DNA of 64,000 bases. Source: MWEH01 sp035409945. Its GTDB lineage: Bacteria > Bacillota > Clostridia > Christensenellales > DTU072. Where the stretch lies: NCBI GenBank assembly GCA_035409945.1, contig DAONQC010000003.1:1-64000 (forward strand). The letters run 5' to 3'. The position numbers and the translations under genes are program-made. Below, in pieces: positions 11,101-16,485 of the stretch. Below the pieces are notes generated by a model. It saw only the letters and a list, made by a program, of their open reading frames with translations. It ran no database searches and was not told the origin of the DNA. Numbering within the stretch: the stretch's first letter is position 1; each line of letters starts with the position of its first letter.

Positions 11101-13061
11101 TTATTAAACACACCATCTCCAGTGGTAACCGTTTCAGAAGCATTGCAGGTCCATTTTTGAGTTGCGTCATCTTTGTCATGCCACGCCTCACCTAAGAATA
11201 TGGTTACACTACCAATAGTTGATAGATAATCATAATAGAAAGAAATCTCTCCATACACCAAGTCAAAGCCTACTTGCTGTGTGGTGTCATCCACCCGCAC
11301 AGCCTGATTATTTCCCGTATGATATATCATAGGTGAAGAAACATTCCCTGCCTTGTCTACAGCAACGAGAACTAACGTATATTCTCCTGAGGTTATAAAC
11401 TCCAAATCGAACTTTTCAACACGATTTGCAGTGTTAGAAAAAATCCCTAGATCTTGCCTATCAGCAAATTCATCAATACTTGAATCAGATCCATAAAAGC
11501 GGTATCTAGTGGACGGATGTCCGTTCGGTAATGAAAAATCGCAAATTGAAACATCAAATGTACTCACTTGACTACTTAGGACATATGCATATACATTTTC
11601 TTTAGAGTTGTTTTCAAAGTCAGTAGTTAATTCCGAAGAATAGTCCAAAAAAATGTTTCTAGATTGTGTGTACCATCTTCTGTCCTTGATAGTTTGACCA
11701 AACGTACTACTTTCTTTGATAATAGGTATAGAAGGAGATACGTTATCAACTTTGACAACTATTTCTATGTTTGGGATATCGCCAACACTATATTCATAGT
11801 ATATGACTTGCCCCCTTTCAATACTTATCGGTAATCTGGGCAGTAATTTAACTTGAGGCGTATTTCCTACTCCATCTTTTACTTGATAAGAAACACTATA
11901 GCCGGATTTTCGCGCTATTTTTGCTTCATCAGACGCAGACGCTGGTAAAGGAATAGCTTCAAGATAAGAACTTATAGTTTCATCATAACTCATATTGTAT
12001 GTATGCCAATCGATACATGTTCGAGAATCAAAATTATCATCAACCGGATAAAAGAGTGCGGTATAATAGGTTGGAAAAACATATGGTAAATTAGCCTTTT
12101 CAACAGACGCTGTAAGATCAAGTTGATCTCCCGCCTTGACAAACGTATTATTTAAAATTTCTGGTCCTGTTGAACTAGGATCTTTAATTCTTGATATAGT
12201 CGTTGTTTCTCTATTTGTGCCAGAAACCTCTATTGCGTACTCACCTACATTTATGGAAAGCCCTAAAGCTTCCACGTCAATATATACCCTTGGAGACCGA
12301 ATAAAAATATCAAAGCCATCAGAGGCATTGCCATTGTCCTTAAAGGTAATTAAAAAACAAGCAGAATTGTGTACAATATTAACTCCTGCAGTGTATAAAA
12401 CATTAGTATCATCAACAGAAGCCCCACCAGCATCGGCATTCTCTCCCCCGATGTCTAAAATAAGGCTGAAACTATCTGAACTCAATGGCATCAACGATGT
12501 TTTTGTTGCGTATACAGACTCTGCAGTCCCTGTGGGATACCACAAAATCTTAGTTTCTAAATTTGCACCTGCTGGGCCTGTGCCAGAAATTAAAATATCA
12601 CATTCGAATCGAACTTTAATGATAAAATCTGCACTTGTTAAGGCTTTAGCTAAAGCATCAGCAGGATAATTTTCGTTATTTATTTTAAGTAATGTACCTA
12701 CTGAGCCATTTTTGAAAAGTAATGAATCCGAACTAAAGCTAACTGAAGAACCTGCATCTGCGTAGAAATCTTTACCAAAATATTCTTCTTGACTAACCCC
12801 ACCACCAGCAGGAAAATTATTAGAATGATAATCATCATAAAACGCAGCAGTACTCAAAGAATTTAACCCAGGCTTGAGATATCCTGGAACAATTCCAGTA
12901 TCCAAAGTAGCTGCCTTATCAGATTTGGCAAAAGCCGTTAATTGTTCACCTGAGCTGAGTGAAAAGAAAGCTATTGAGAGGAAAAACACACCTGCAATCA
13001 AAATAAACCCAAGCAATAATGTAAGAATATTTTTCTCTTTCCTTTTTTTACCTGAAACCAT
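2124..13061 (-). CDS. Giant MBG/YDG-repeat surface protein with C-terminal membrane anchor
   Basis: About 3645 residues from the chosen ATG. A basic N-terminus and hydrophobic run (about 12-35) form a signal peptide. Residues about 40-700 are unique, with Ig-like stretches. From about 800 to 3450, two related module types alternate. One carries a YNG or YDG signature followed by P-x-x-x-G-x-Y and a D-x-N-Y-x-G end. The other carries a YGQ-x-L signature, a P-D/P-x-x-x-G turn and a V-x-F-x-P-x-x-x-x-N-Y end. These match MBG-type bacterial Ig-like repeats of adhesin stalks. A membrane segment lies about 46 residues before the end, followed by a very basic cytoplasmic tail; LPXTG is absent. The ATG at 13061 (or GTG at 13064) follows an AGAGAGG site. 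The open frame extends to 13127, but that part lies upstream of the promoter's start point. Adhesion or cell-contact function is inferred. Confidence 0.85.
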   Translation of the reverse strand: MVSGKKRKEKNILTLLLGFILIAGVFFLSIAFFSLSSGEQLTAFAKSDKAATLDTGIVPGYLKPGLNSLSTAAFYDDYHSNNFPAGGGVSQEEYFGKDFYADAGSSVSFSSDSLLFKNGSVGTLLKINNENYPADALAKALTSADFIIKVRFECDILISGTGPAGANLETKILWYPTGTAESVYATKTSLMPLSSDSFSLILDIGGENADAGGASVDDTNVLYTAGVNIVHNSACFLITFKDNGNASDGFDIFIRSPRVYIDVEALGLSINVGEYAIEVSGTNRETTTISRIKDPSSTGPEILNNTFVKAGDQLDLTASVEKANLPYVFPTYYTALFYPVDDNFDSRTCIDWHTYNMSYDETISSYLEAIPLPASASDEAKIARKSGYSVSYQVKDGVGNTPQVKLLPRLPISIERGQVIYYEYSVGDIPNIEIVVKVDNVSPSIPIIKESSTFGQTIKDRRWYTQSRNIFLDYSSELTTDFENNSKENVYAYVLSSQVSTFDVSICDFSLPNGHPSTRYRFYGSDSSIDEFADRQDLGIFSNTANRVEKFDLEFITSGEYTLVLVAVDKAGNVSSPMIYHTGNNQAVRVDDTTQQVGFDLVYGEISFYYDYLSTIGSVTIFLGEAWHDKDDATQKWTCNASETVTTGDGVFNKLTHPTKRDIPVTLRLIMPVANYNNYRLVKYSNQPAMEGMVSDSPIFKAGRDNSRVYEITFFINDEIWNSGRESGVVTMYFNKRVEVGLITTDFTYSKDQIGNGNIVSLGSFFETYFPYDPNTGVKTAPERQPNIDITYYEHLEYQVYVATAEINGQIVTQKGGYINYRGEEYHVPDDYDLLANTKVSSVAFIPELLGEPGTLLHTLKRRELTPVTGYKVYAAEGFMPEHGNKVGFIDAGKYVYKATVDVTGDINVFGESIDVFEIKKASPNVHNLHTKNTLFYGDSLNQLMFASSYESGSLITDPGFEYASENYFLSSAGVYGYFEITSPQIGTEAYVKPPVSLSMPITVKFHPIEVIAGVTDEILNNNWDTVFSRYYDRRMINPIGPVYEYTLKPGKSHSKNYEIQVIEMNIEIKHAKAYIGVDYGTIRKVYNEEPQGLTVKAYLNPDFDETTDIPLSDIPFIITYTDRTTGIPIQGQPEAAGNYQAKIDIDKNSSNYENDVSVYQNFTIDKKELNIYPVAPEGELALGDYIYEELLDANNFGLGAQYSFNHKFTFKYGYLEVPLYEFGVYNGENFEEISGLRVIHSFSKCKDENGQTLDPFGDWINQTLPGVLLSDMLSAGWYIAEITIENQNYSGKLIAMFVIEQGTSLGNLLSVDIPQFRRTYPVVDYDGTPKGNIGHLEYGQTLADGISNMLMGLSTTAVYTYRNNVKKTISGRFYFESEAEYYQRQPGPQDAHYNVNGRRILDVNYGTGNMANRVVPHILTLYWEAGEYLNNEFVANKNFSIVSFSTDIVVARARANVDSVSMSDITYGQKLSSSDFIGDVVSNGRVLERNVHYSLNLITNNQTVYNGGTHNVRYSLTPIGKYLRQYLPLNDLYAPISVESRAIQISFPPDVKRTITAEEYDSGSSDIIVGIVYEYGSMYVRPTTMVKTVDTDETVSNVQLEYLYFKTKPSPNYTLQTGESYVEGYDDYVRLPRVSSTTESGKYYMLVRPLGSNYTGSTFEDFYVIKADLFYTQPSTPTLEYGQSLGEYTFSQILVQNRTNTISVPGAFFFVDSNLTPEVGTNDSFLVEFMPRVGSESLYNNFKPVKTYVPINVLKKTLEISVPENTCYVFTGAPKPIIASVINPETGTLLPLVYEYFISDAAPPMHVAPAEVGIYEVIVSIDNSEEKFRGSKSVILEITQSLVTIDTTYDDKEYTGLPQGLVPIYSFMPNTHEREFFINDTDGFKIKYFDHNGLEMTGSPKNVGKYRANVQLITKNYMAEETNINFYIKPSIKEIKNLEQTYIPTVLDPNAPRINRVVLEFNEVTKTQTDEFGNVYSVIESHQPVEYTVFYRYVLNEGGQTEFSSNLDISNAGIYDLEIRFSENGYNKIITGQQLVINRRDISDGFQSGLDENGYSTVYTGATQPLTDLPLPAEIEIHDATIYYRGKYAPEDSFSTIAPSQAGLYRVKIELSSENYIGVAETDYEIKKAKLTIVETPLTEKIEFSTPSNEIVFKEGTGKVRFDTTGEILSSKGTWSIMESYDTSSYIVGTSYPVGVRFTPNETININFCEEEAEMIINISKKDISNFINIDEQSLNKIYSGNRQGATASIDELAANIPSEYEGRIKLTYQYNGVVEDPKEVGVYTLVVKIIDDNNYTGMTDEIEYRISMAEPLIATPPKVRDIPRGETLCNDDIISAGDVVNPVDYDIKVQGSFQFDSLVTMDKANIHKVLVNFMPNETTSYKIISFEVDVKVIGTDLDVTSVSVLTAKDSYNNDIRYPYGTKLCETGISITPMINGVALSDEVGVWEWIDSNEIVAVGGSAHYRIIPTDISNYNIYEGSVVIPYIDKAEMQFDEDASHISIYAGESIDLSNPENTLHINFVVQNKHKPNITLNPKIAITTTAFEIDSINSSSLSNEYYYDSVMGGRYLKVRNTNESAKIAFKLTDTNYNEMTVELPVRVYKYVEASSFEAINARKYYDGKITQVSDFSIIISDTDIVIDEGKLCISDISNLAGEKITDYMSTSLVPGRYNITVEIEDTWYAGKYTFSYDVLKNDITEFMSISNTERIYADNLPTARVSFAQNYNLVLQNTRSVVVYKYWSYDKTVDYGYLPPRNAGNYWLEVSIDAEDKYFIARKIVPYTISKKELSLGLDESYVFRYGQSYKIEPEIGNGLSIKNCIVSYFLIGESLPLLTKPTNVGRYRIEFSINHQNYYGSKAVTLTINQIALELNIAPQIDSLEYGTKLNAAGFSGGEVISADMEANRVFGQFVFVNPDLTPPVGVQTVQVRFEPTNKNYAPLTFSSEITINKRRASIHFVVTSLEYNGRPQLPLIATDPVLGINVKYTIERDGLAVTNAVEVGTYKIIATIHDENYEGRSVLDGFQIVKANIKLGESIMPTASTVEYNQALNKSSLLGGKIVYVIGRDSVAGIFEYKNPDLMLGPVGDYTNVRFVFIPVDNKNYETFEGSVTVSVTKASASIQAFDTEFVYGDQIKRPRFVTSPANLTVLNQDFEDSMYNIRDVGIYVFNATISDHNYTGQITYNVVITKKVLDIQYYQGTAPIDKYVASYGQRVEPIARIKPSSLAAIDAPYREQIERHIMYYYKSANSNMPFTVNRPYAIGEYLVVARIENHNNYRLDDSIATLSYEITRAKVERLDFDHTLLSTQVYGNVTMPSVLVTPASVKYKVYFPGSSGLPTTAGTHGVRVEIIDENYIFESRDAVFKILPLELNIENIKAQDKPVDGLSDIKVTGVLSGVREKDEVFLTLTAHTDKWATNVGQHDVIISGWKLSGLHAANYAVREPVYSLKVNITNKVIRDERSDSYVTSSTGFDSNITVSFGEVYDSVNRTNFFTSLIGQKAIVQSISIKENGLDTVLGEKVKYYVKIPDAYLGAQNLEVKGLGALSNQSIQFTQEGDYITFYADTSGEILFYVDDFPYWIIIVASVVLILVIGAILIFVLLPKKRRKVTITSDMRKTHEWAKRAEEFENKAEMDKQIKDREKRRRWKM

Positions 13062-13091
13062 CACGAACAAGACCTCTCTATAATTAAAAAT

Positions 13092-13121
13092 ATAATACAT
13101 TATTACGCGTGCGCAAGTCAA
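13092..13121 (-). promoter_or_regulatory. Promoter of the giant surface-protein operon
   Basis: Minus strand reads TTGACT, 18 bases, TATTAT. The expected transcript start near 13085 leaves a leader of about 22 bases with the AGAGAGG ribosome site. This rules out starts upstream of 13064. The spacer contains an unusually GC-rich GCGCACGCG stretch. Confidence 0.7.
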
Positions 13122-13127
13122 TAACAA

Positions 13128-13592
13128 ATGTAAACCATAACATCTAATTCATTTAATAACCAACTTGCTTTCACCGACTATACAACATAAAAACATTACT
13201 GAGCGTGTATTCAGTTTGAAAATTAAGAGAACATTAAAATCACTTCTAATTAAAAGCAACACGAGCCTAAAAAATTATAACATGGCATGCCACGCTCTAC
13301 ACTTATATGTAAGAATTGTGGATGCTACAAATATTAGATTTGATAGCAATCTTAAACTTTTCCATATTTACAATAATAATTTAAACAGGATTTGCCAACA
13401 AATATACGGAGTTGATTAAGTCAACTAAACTACTAGTTTTTGGCTTTGAATATATCATTATTTATTGGGTAAAAAAAACTACTAAAAAGCGACTAATGTT
13501 TGGCAGGTGAAGAAACATAACTTTCAACCAAACGGTAGCTATGGCTACAGAAACTATTATAACAAACCGTATTATTCAAACTTTTGTTTGGC
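13128..13592. other. Intergenic region without a recognisable gene
   Basis: The stretch between the giant gene and the dCMP deaminase gene is AT-rich. I find no credible coding region on either strand. It holds a near-palindrome GTAGCTATGGCTAC at 13535-13548 and a small CAAAC/GTTTG stem near 13576, just past the deaminase stop. The stem could be a weak terminator. Confidence 0.6.
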
Positions 13593-14054
13593 TTAATCGT
13601 TAAGCAAATCGCTATACTTATCAACAATCACATTCGCTTCTTTAAACATCTCCATGGAAAAGTTATCAGGATATCCATTATCAAATACAATCCGTTTTAT
13701 TCCACTGTTAATAATCATTTTGGCACATATGCTACAAGGTTGATGAGTGCAGTATAATGTTGCCCCTTCAACAGAAACACCAATTTTGGCTGCTTGAATA
13801 ATTGCATTTTGTTCTGCGTGAACAGCATAACATATTTCGTGACAAGTCCCAGAAGGAATATTGTTTTTAATACGCAAACATTCACCTCTATCTTTACAGC
13901 TCATAATACCACTCGGCGCTCCATTATATCCTGTTGTTAAGATACGTTTATTTTTGACTATTACAGCTCCTACTTGCCTATCATTTTTAAAGCATGAAGA
14001 CCAACTTCCAACAACATAGGATAATTCCATAAACCTTTTATCCCATTTATCCAT
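13593..14054 (-). CDS. dCMP deaminase family protein (ComEB type)
   Basis: A 153-residue zinc-dependent deaminase. The HAE motif (in YAVHAEQNA, about residue 79) supplies a zinc ligand and the proton-shuttling Glu. PCSIC (about 106-110) supplies the two Cys ligands. Family members deaminate dCMP to dUMP, the feedstock for thymidylate synthesis; some act on related nucleotides. The length fits ComEB-type single-domain enzymes. It stands alone, divergent from groESL. The deaminase class is firm; the exact substrate is inferred from similarity. Confidence 0.88.
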   Translation of the reverse strand: MDKWDKRFMELSYVVGSWSSCFKNDRQVGAVIVKNKRILTTGYNGAPSGIMSCKDRGECLRIKNNIPSGTCHEICYAVHAEQNAIIQAAKIGVSVEGATLYCTHQPCSICAKMIINSGIKRIVFDNGYPDNFSMEMFKEANVIVDKYSDLLND

Positions 14055-14089
14055 CTGCTTGCACCATCCTAGATTATTTTATCTATCAT

Positions 14090-14119
14090 AATATATCACA
14101 AGATTTAATTTCATTTCAA
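14090..14119 (-). promoter_or_regulatory. Possible promoter of the dCMP deaminase gene
   Basis: Minus strand reads TTGAAA, 18 bases, TATATT, about 36 bases before the ATG at 14054. Several AT-rich alternatives are nearby, so this is tentative. Confidence 0.4.
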
Positions 14120-14361
14120 CATTAACCACAGATAACTTTTTAATATATGATATGATAATTGCTCTAAATACAACTGTATGATTATGTTCTTCTATGAAAG
14201 ATGCTTTACAAAACAAACAATATTGACTGCAAAATATTTTAAATATATCATAATATTTATTGAGCAGTGGTAACACATTATATTAATCAATGCAAATTGT
14301 TTACCCATTATTGTGCTGATATACACTGATTTATCTATGACAATATCAGTATAAATTTTAG

Positions 14362-14390
14362 TTGCAAATAAGTTTTCACTATGCTACAAT
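14362..14390 (+). promoter_or_regulatory. groESL promoter
   Basis: TTGCAA, 17 bases, TACAAT, followed immediately by the CIRCE-like inverted repeat at the expected start point. This is the usual layout of HrcA-controlled chaperone promoters. Confidence 0.75.
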
Positions 14391-14398
14391 TAAAAACG

Positions 14399-14425
14399 TT
14401 GGCACTCTCTCAATGAGATTGCTAG
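14399..14425 (+). promoter_or_regulatory. Degenerate CIRCE operator (HrcA site)
   Basis: TTGGCACTC, a 9-base gap, then GATTGCTAG. The canonical CIRCE is TTAGCACTC-N9-GAGTGCTAA, so the left arm has one mismatch and the right arm two. Position and spacing fit HrcA repression of groESL. hrcA itself is not in the window. Confidence 0.7.
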
Positions 14426-14454
14426 CAAACAAAATAAGAAAGGAGTAGACTGAT

Positions 14455-14742
14455 ATGAATTTAAGACCTTTATTTGACAAAGTTGTTGTTCAACACATTG
14501 AAAAAGAAGAAACCACTTCTTTTGGGTTGATTTTAACAGGAAGTAATCAAGAGAAACCTCAAGTCGCAAAAATTATTGCTGTTGGCGATGGAGGTGTTGT
14601 TGACGGAAAAGAGATTAAAATGATCGTAAAACCAGGACAGAAAGTATTATACAGTAAGTACTCTGGTTCAGAATTTAAAATTGATGGAAAAGAGTATATA
14701 ATCATACGCCAAAGCGATATACTCGCTATAGTTGAAGATTAG
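14455..14742 (+). CDS. groES: Co-chaperonin GroES
   Basis: A 95-residue Hsp10, the family's normal length. It begins with the typical LRPLFDKVVV strand. The mobile loop (about 19-32: TTSFGLILTGS) binds GroEL, and the protein ends with the conserved SDILAIVE strand. GroES forms the heptameric lid on the GroEL folding chamber in the cytoplasm. An AAGGAG site lies 9 bases before the ATG. groEL follows 11 bases downstream in the same operon, under the promoter and CIRCE-like site at 14362-14425. Confidence 0.97.
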   Translation: MNLRPLFDKVVVQHIEKEETTSFGLILTGSNQEKPQVAKIIAVGDGGVVDGKEIKMIVKPGQKVLYSKYSGSEFKIDGKEYIIIRQSDILAIVED

Positions 14743-14753
14743 GAGGAATTAAA

Positions 14754-16376
14754 ATGGCTAAACAAATTTTATATGCTGATGAAGCAAGAAAAGCTTTAGA
14801 AACAGGTGTCAACACATTAGCAAATACTGTAAAAATTACACTCGGACCAAAAGGTCGTAATATAGTGCTTGATAAGAAATTTGGACCACCTGTAATTACC
14901 AATGACGGTGTTACTATTGCAAGAGAAATTGAGTTAGAAAACCCATTTGAGAATATGGGAGCACAAATTATTAAAGAAGCGTGTGTTAAAACAAACGATG
15001 TCGCTGGTGACGGAACCACCACCGCTGCAGTTCTAGCTCAGGCTATAATTTCAGAAGGTTTAAAAAATGTAGCTGCAGGAGCAAATCCTGTTTTATTAAA
15101 GAAAGGAATTCTAGAGGCAACCGAGCTGGCAGTAGAAGAATTAAAAAGCATCTCTAAGCCAGTTGTTAACAAAACTGATATTGCAGCTGTCGCAACGATA
15201 TCGGCATCAAACGACCAAATTGGCAAATTTGTATCCGATGCAATGGATAAGGTCGGTAAAGAAGGCGTCATTACTGTACAAGAAGGGAAAACCCTACATA
15301 CTGAACTCAAAGTCGTTGAAGGAATGCAATTTGACAGAGGGTTTGTAAGTGGTTATATGGCTACGGACTTAACAAAAATGATTGCCGAAATTGACAACCC
15401 GGTTATTTTAATCACAGACAGAAAAGTAAACAACATACAAGAGCTGTTACCAATCCTAGAGCAAGTAATTAAGAATGGATTAAAACTCGTCATTATAGCA
15501 GATGATTATGAGCAAGAAGTCACAGCTACTCTAGTTGTTAACAAATTAAAAGGCGTCTTTTCTTGTGTGGCGGTTAAAGCCCCTGGATACGGACCTAGAC
15601 GCAAAGAAATACTGGCCGATATTGCTATTCTTACCGGTGGTCAGGTTATAAGCGAAGATTTAGGTTTAGAACTAAAAGATGCTAAACTATCTCACCTTGG
15701 CAAAGCAAAGAATATTCGAATCGATAAAGACAACACTACTATTGTAGGCGGATCTGGATCTAAAACGGCTATATCCGAAAGAATTAAATCTCTAAAAACC
15801 CAAATAGCAGATACAACTTCTAACTACGATAGAGAAAAATTACAAGAAAGATTAGCCAAAATATCTGGTGGTGTTGCAGTAATTGAAATCGGTGCTGCAA
15901 CCGAAGTAGAAATGCAAGAGGCTAAACACCGCGTAGAAGATGCTTTAGCTGCAACAAAAGCAGCCGTAGAAGAAGGCACTGTTCCGGGCGGAGGAATCGC
16001 TTTAATTTCTATTATGAGCAACCTCTCAAAGAAAATCGCTAACTTTAAAGACGATGTTAAAACAGGTGCAAATATTGTACTAAAAGCACTTGAAGCCCCT
16101 ATTCGTCAAATTGCAATGAACAGTGGTGTTGATGGTGGTGTTGTTGTAAACACCGTCAGAACTGCTAATACCACAAACTATGGGTACGATGCATTGAATG
16201 ATACTTACTGCGATATGATCAAAGCAGGCATTATTGACCCAACTAAGGTTACAAGGTCTGCGCTACAAAATGCAGCAAGTGTTGCCGCAATGCTATTAAC
16301 AACCGAAGGTCTAGTGACAGACATCCCAAAGGAAGAACCCCCTATGATGCCTGATGGCGGTGGCGGTATGTACTAA
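14754..16376 (+). CDS. groEL: Chaperonin GroEL
   Basis: A 540-residue Hsp60 that folds non-native proteins in an ATP-driven double-ring chamber with GroES. The ATP site signatures are present: TLGPKGRN (about 29-36), NDGVTIA and GDGTTTA (about 86-92). The late-domain motif AAVEEGTVPGGG (about 403-414) is also present. The C-terminus ends in the usual Gly/Met tail, here GGGGMY. The start has an AGGAGG site. It is the second gene of the groESL operon, and an intrinsic terminator follows directly. Confidence 0.98.
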   Translation: MAKQILYADEARKALETGVNTLANTVKITLGPKGRNIVLDKKFGPPVITNDGVTIAREIELENPFENMGAQIIKEACVKTNDVAGDGTTTAAVLAQAIISEGLKNVAAGANPVLLKKGILEATELAVEELKSISKPVVNKTDIAAVATISASNDQIGKFVSDAMDKVGKEGVITVQEGKTLHTELKVVEGMQFDRGFVSGYMATDLTKMIAEIDNPVILITDRKVNNIQELLPILEQVIKNGLKLVIIADDYEQEVTATLVVNKLKGVFSCVAVKAPGYGPRRKEILADIAILTGGQVISEDLGLELKDAKLSHLGKAKNIRIDKDNTTIVGGSGSKTAISERIKSLKTQIADTTSNYDREKLQERLAKISGGVAVIEIGAATEVEMQEAKHRVEDALAATKAAVEEGTVPGGGIALISIMSNLSKKIANFKDDVKTGANIVLKALEAPIRQIAMNSGVDGGVVVNTVRTANTTNYGYDALNDTYCDMIKAGIIDPTKVTRSALQNAASVAAMLLTTEGLVTDIPKEEPPMMPDGGGGMY

Positions 16377-16405
16377 TATCCGCTAAGAAGTTAGAAAAAC
16401 AAATT

Positions 16406-16436
16406 AAGGCAACGGTGTTTTTATCGTTGCCTTTTT
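16406..16436 (+). terminator. Intrinsic terminator of groESL
   Basis: The stem AAGGCAACG/CGTTGCCTT has a 10-base loop and runs into a T-tract, 29 bases after the groEL stop. It sits between convergent genes and may also serve the minus-strand gene ending at 16486. Confidence 0.88.
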
Positions 16437-16485
16437 GATTTACAAAAACTTGTAAATCGAATTGATTCTATTTAGTCCTATGATA

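Noticed and set aside
12136..12669. A 177-codon plus-strand open frame inside the giant surface gene
   Set aside because: It is antisense to a clear coding frame, with no ribosome site and no family resemblance; long antisense frames are expected from the codon use here.
13165..13419. An 84-codon plus-strand open frame in the intergenic region
   Set aside because: No ribosome site, no recognisable protein features, and it lies in AT-rich non-coding DNA.
14079..14276. A 65-codon minus-strand open frame between the deaminase gene and groES
   Set aside because: No ribosome site; composition is random-like, and it overlaps the deaminase promoter candidate.
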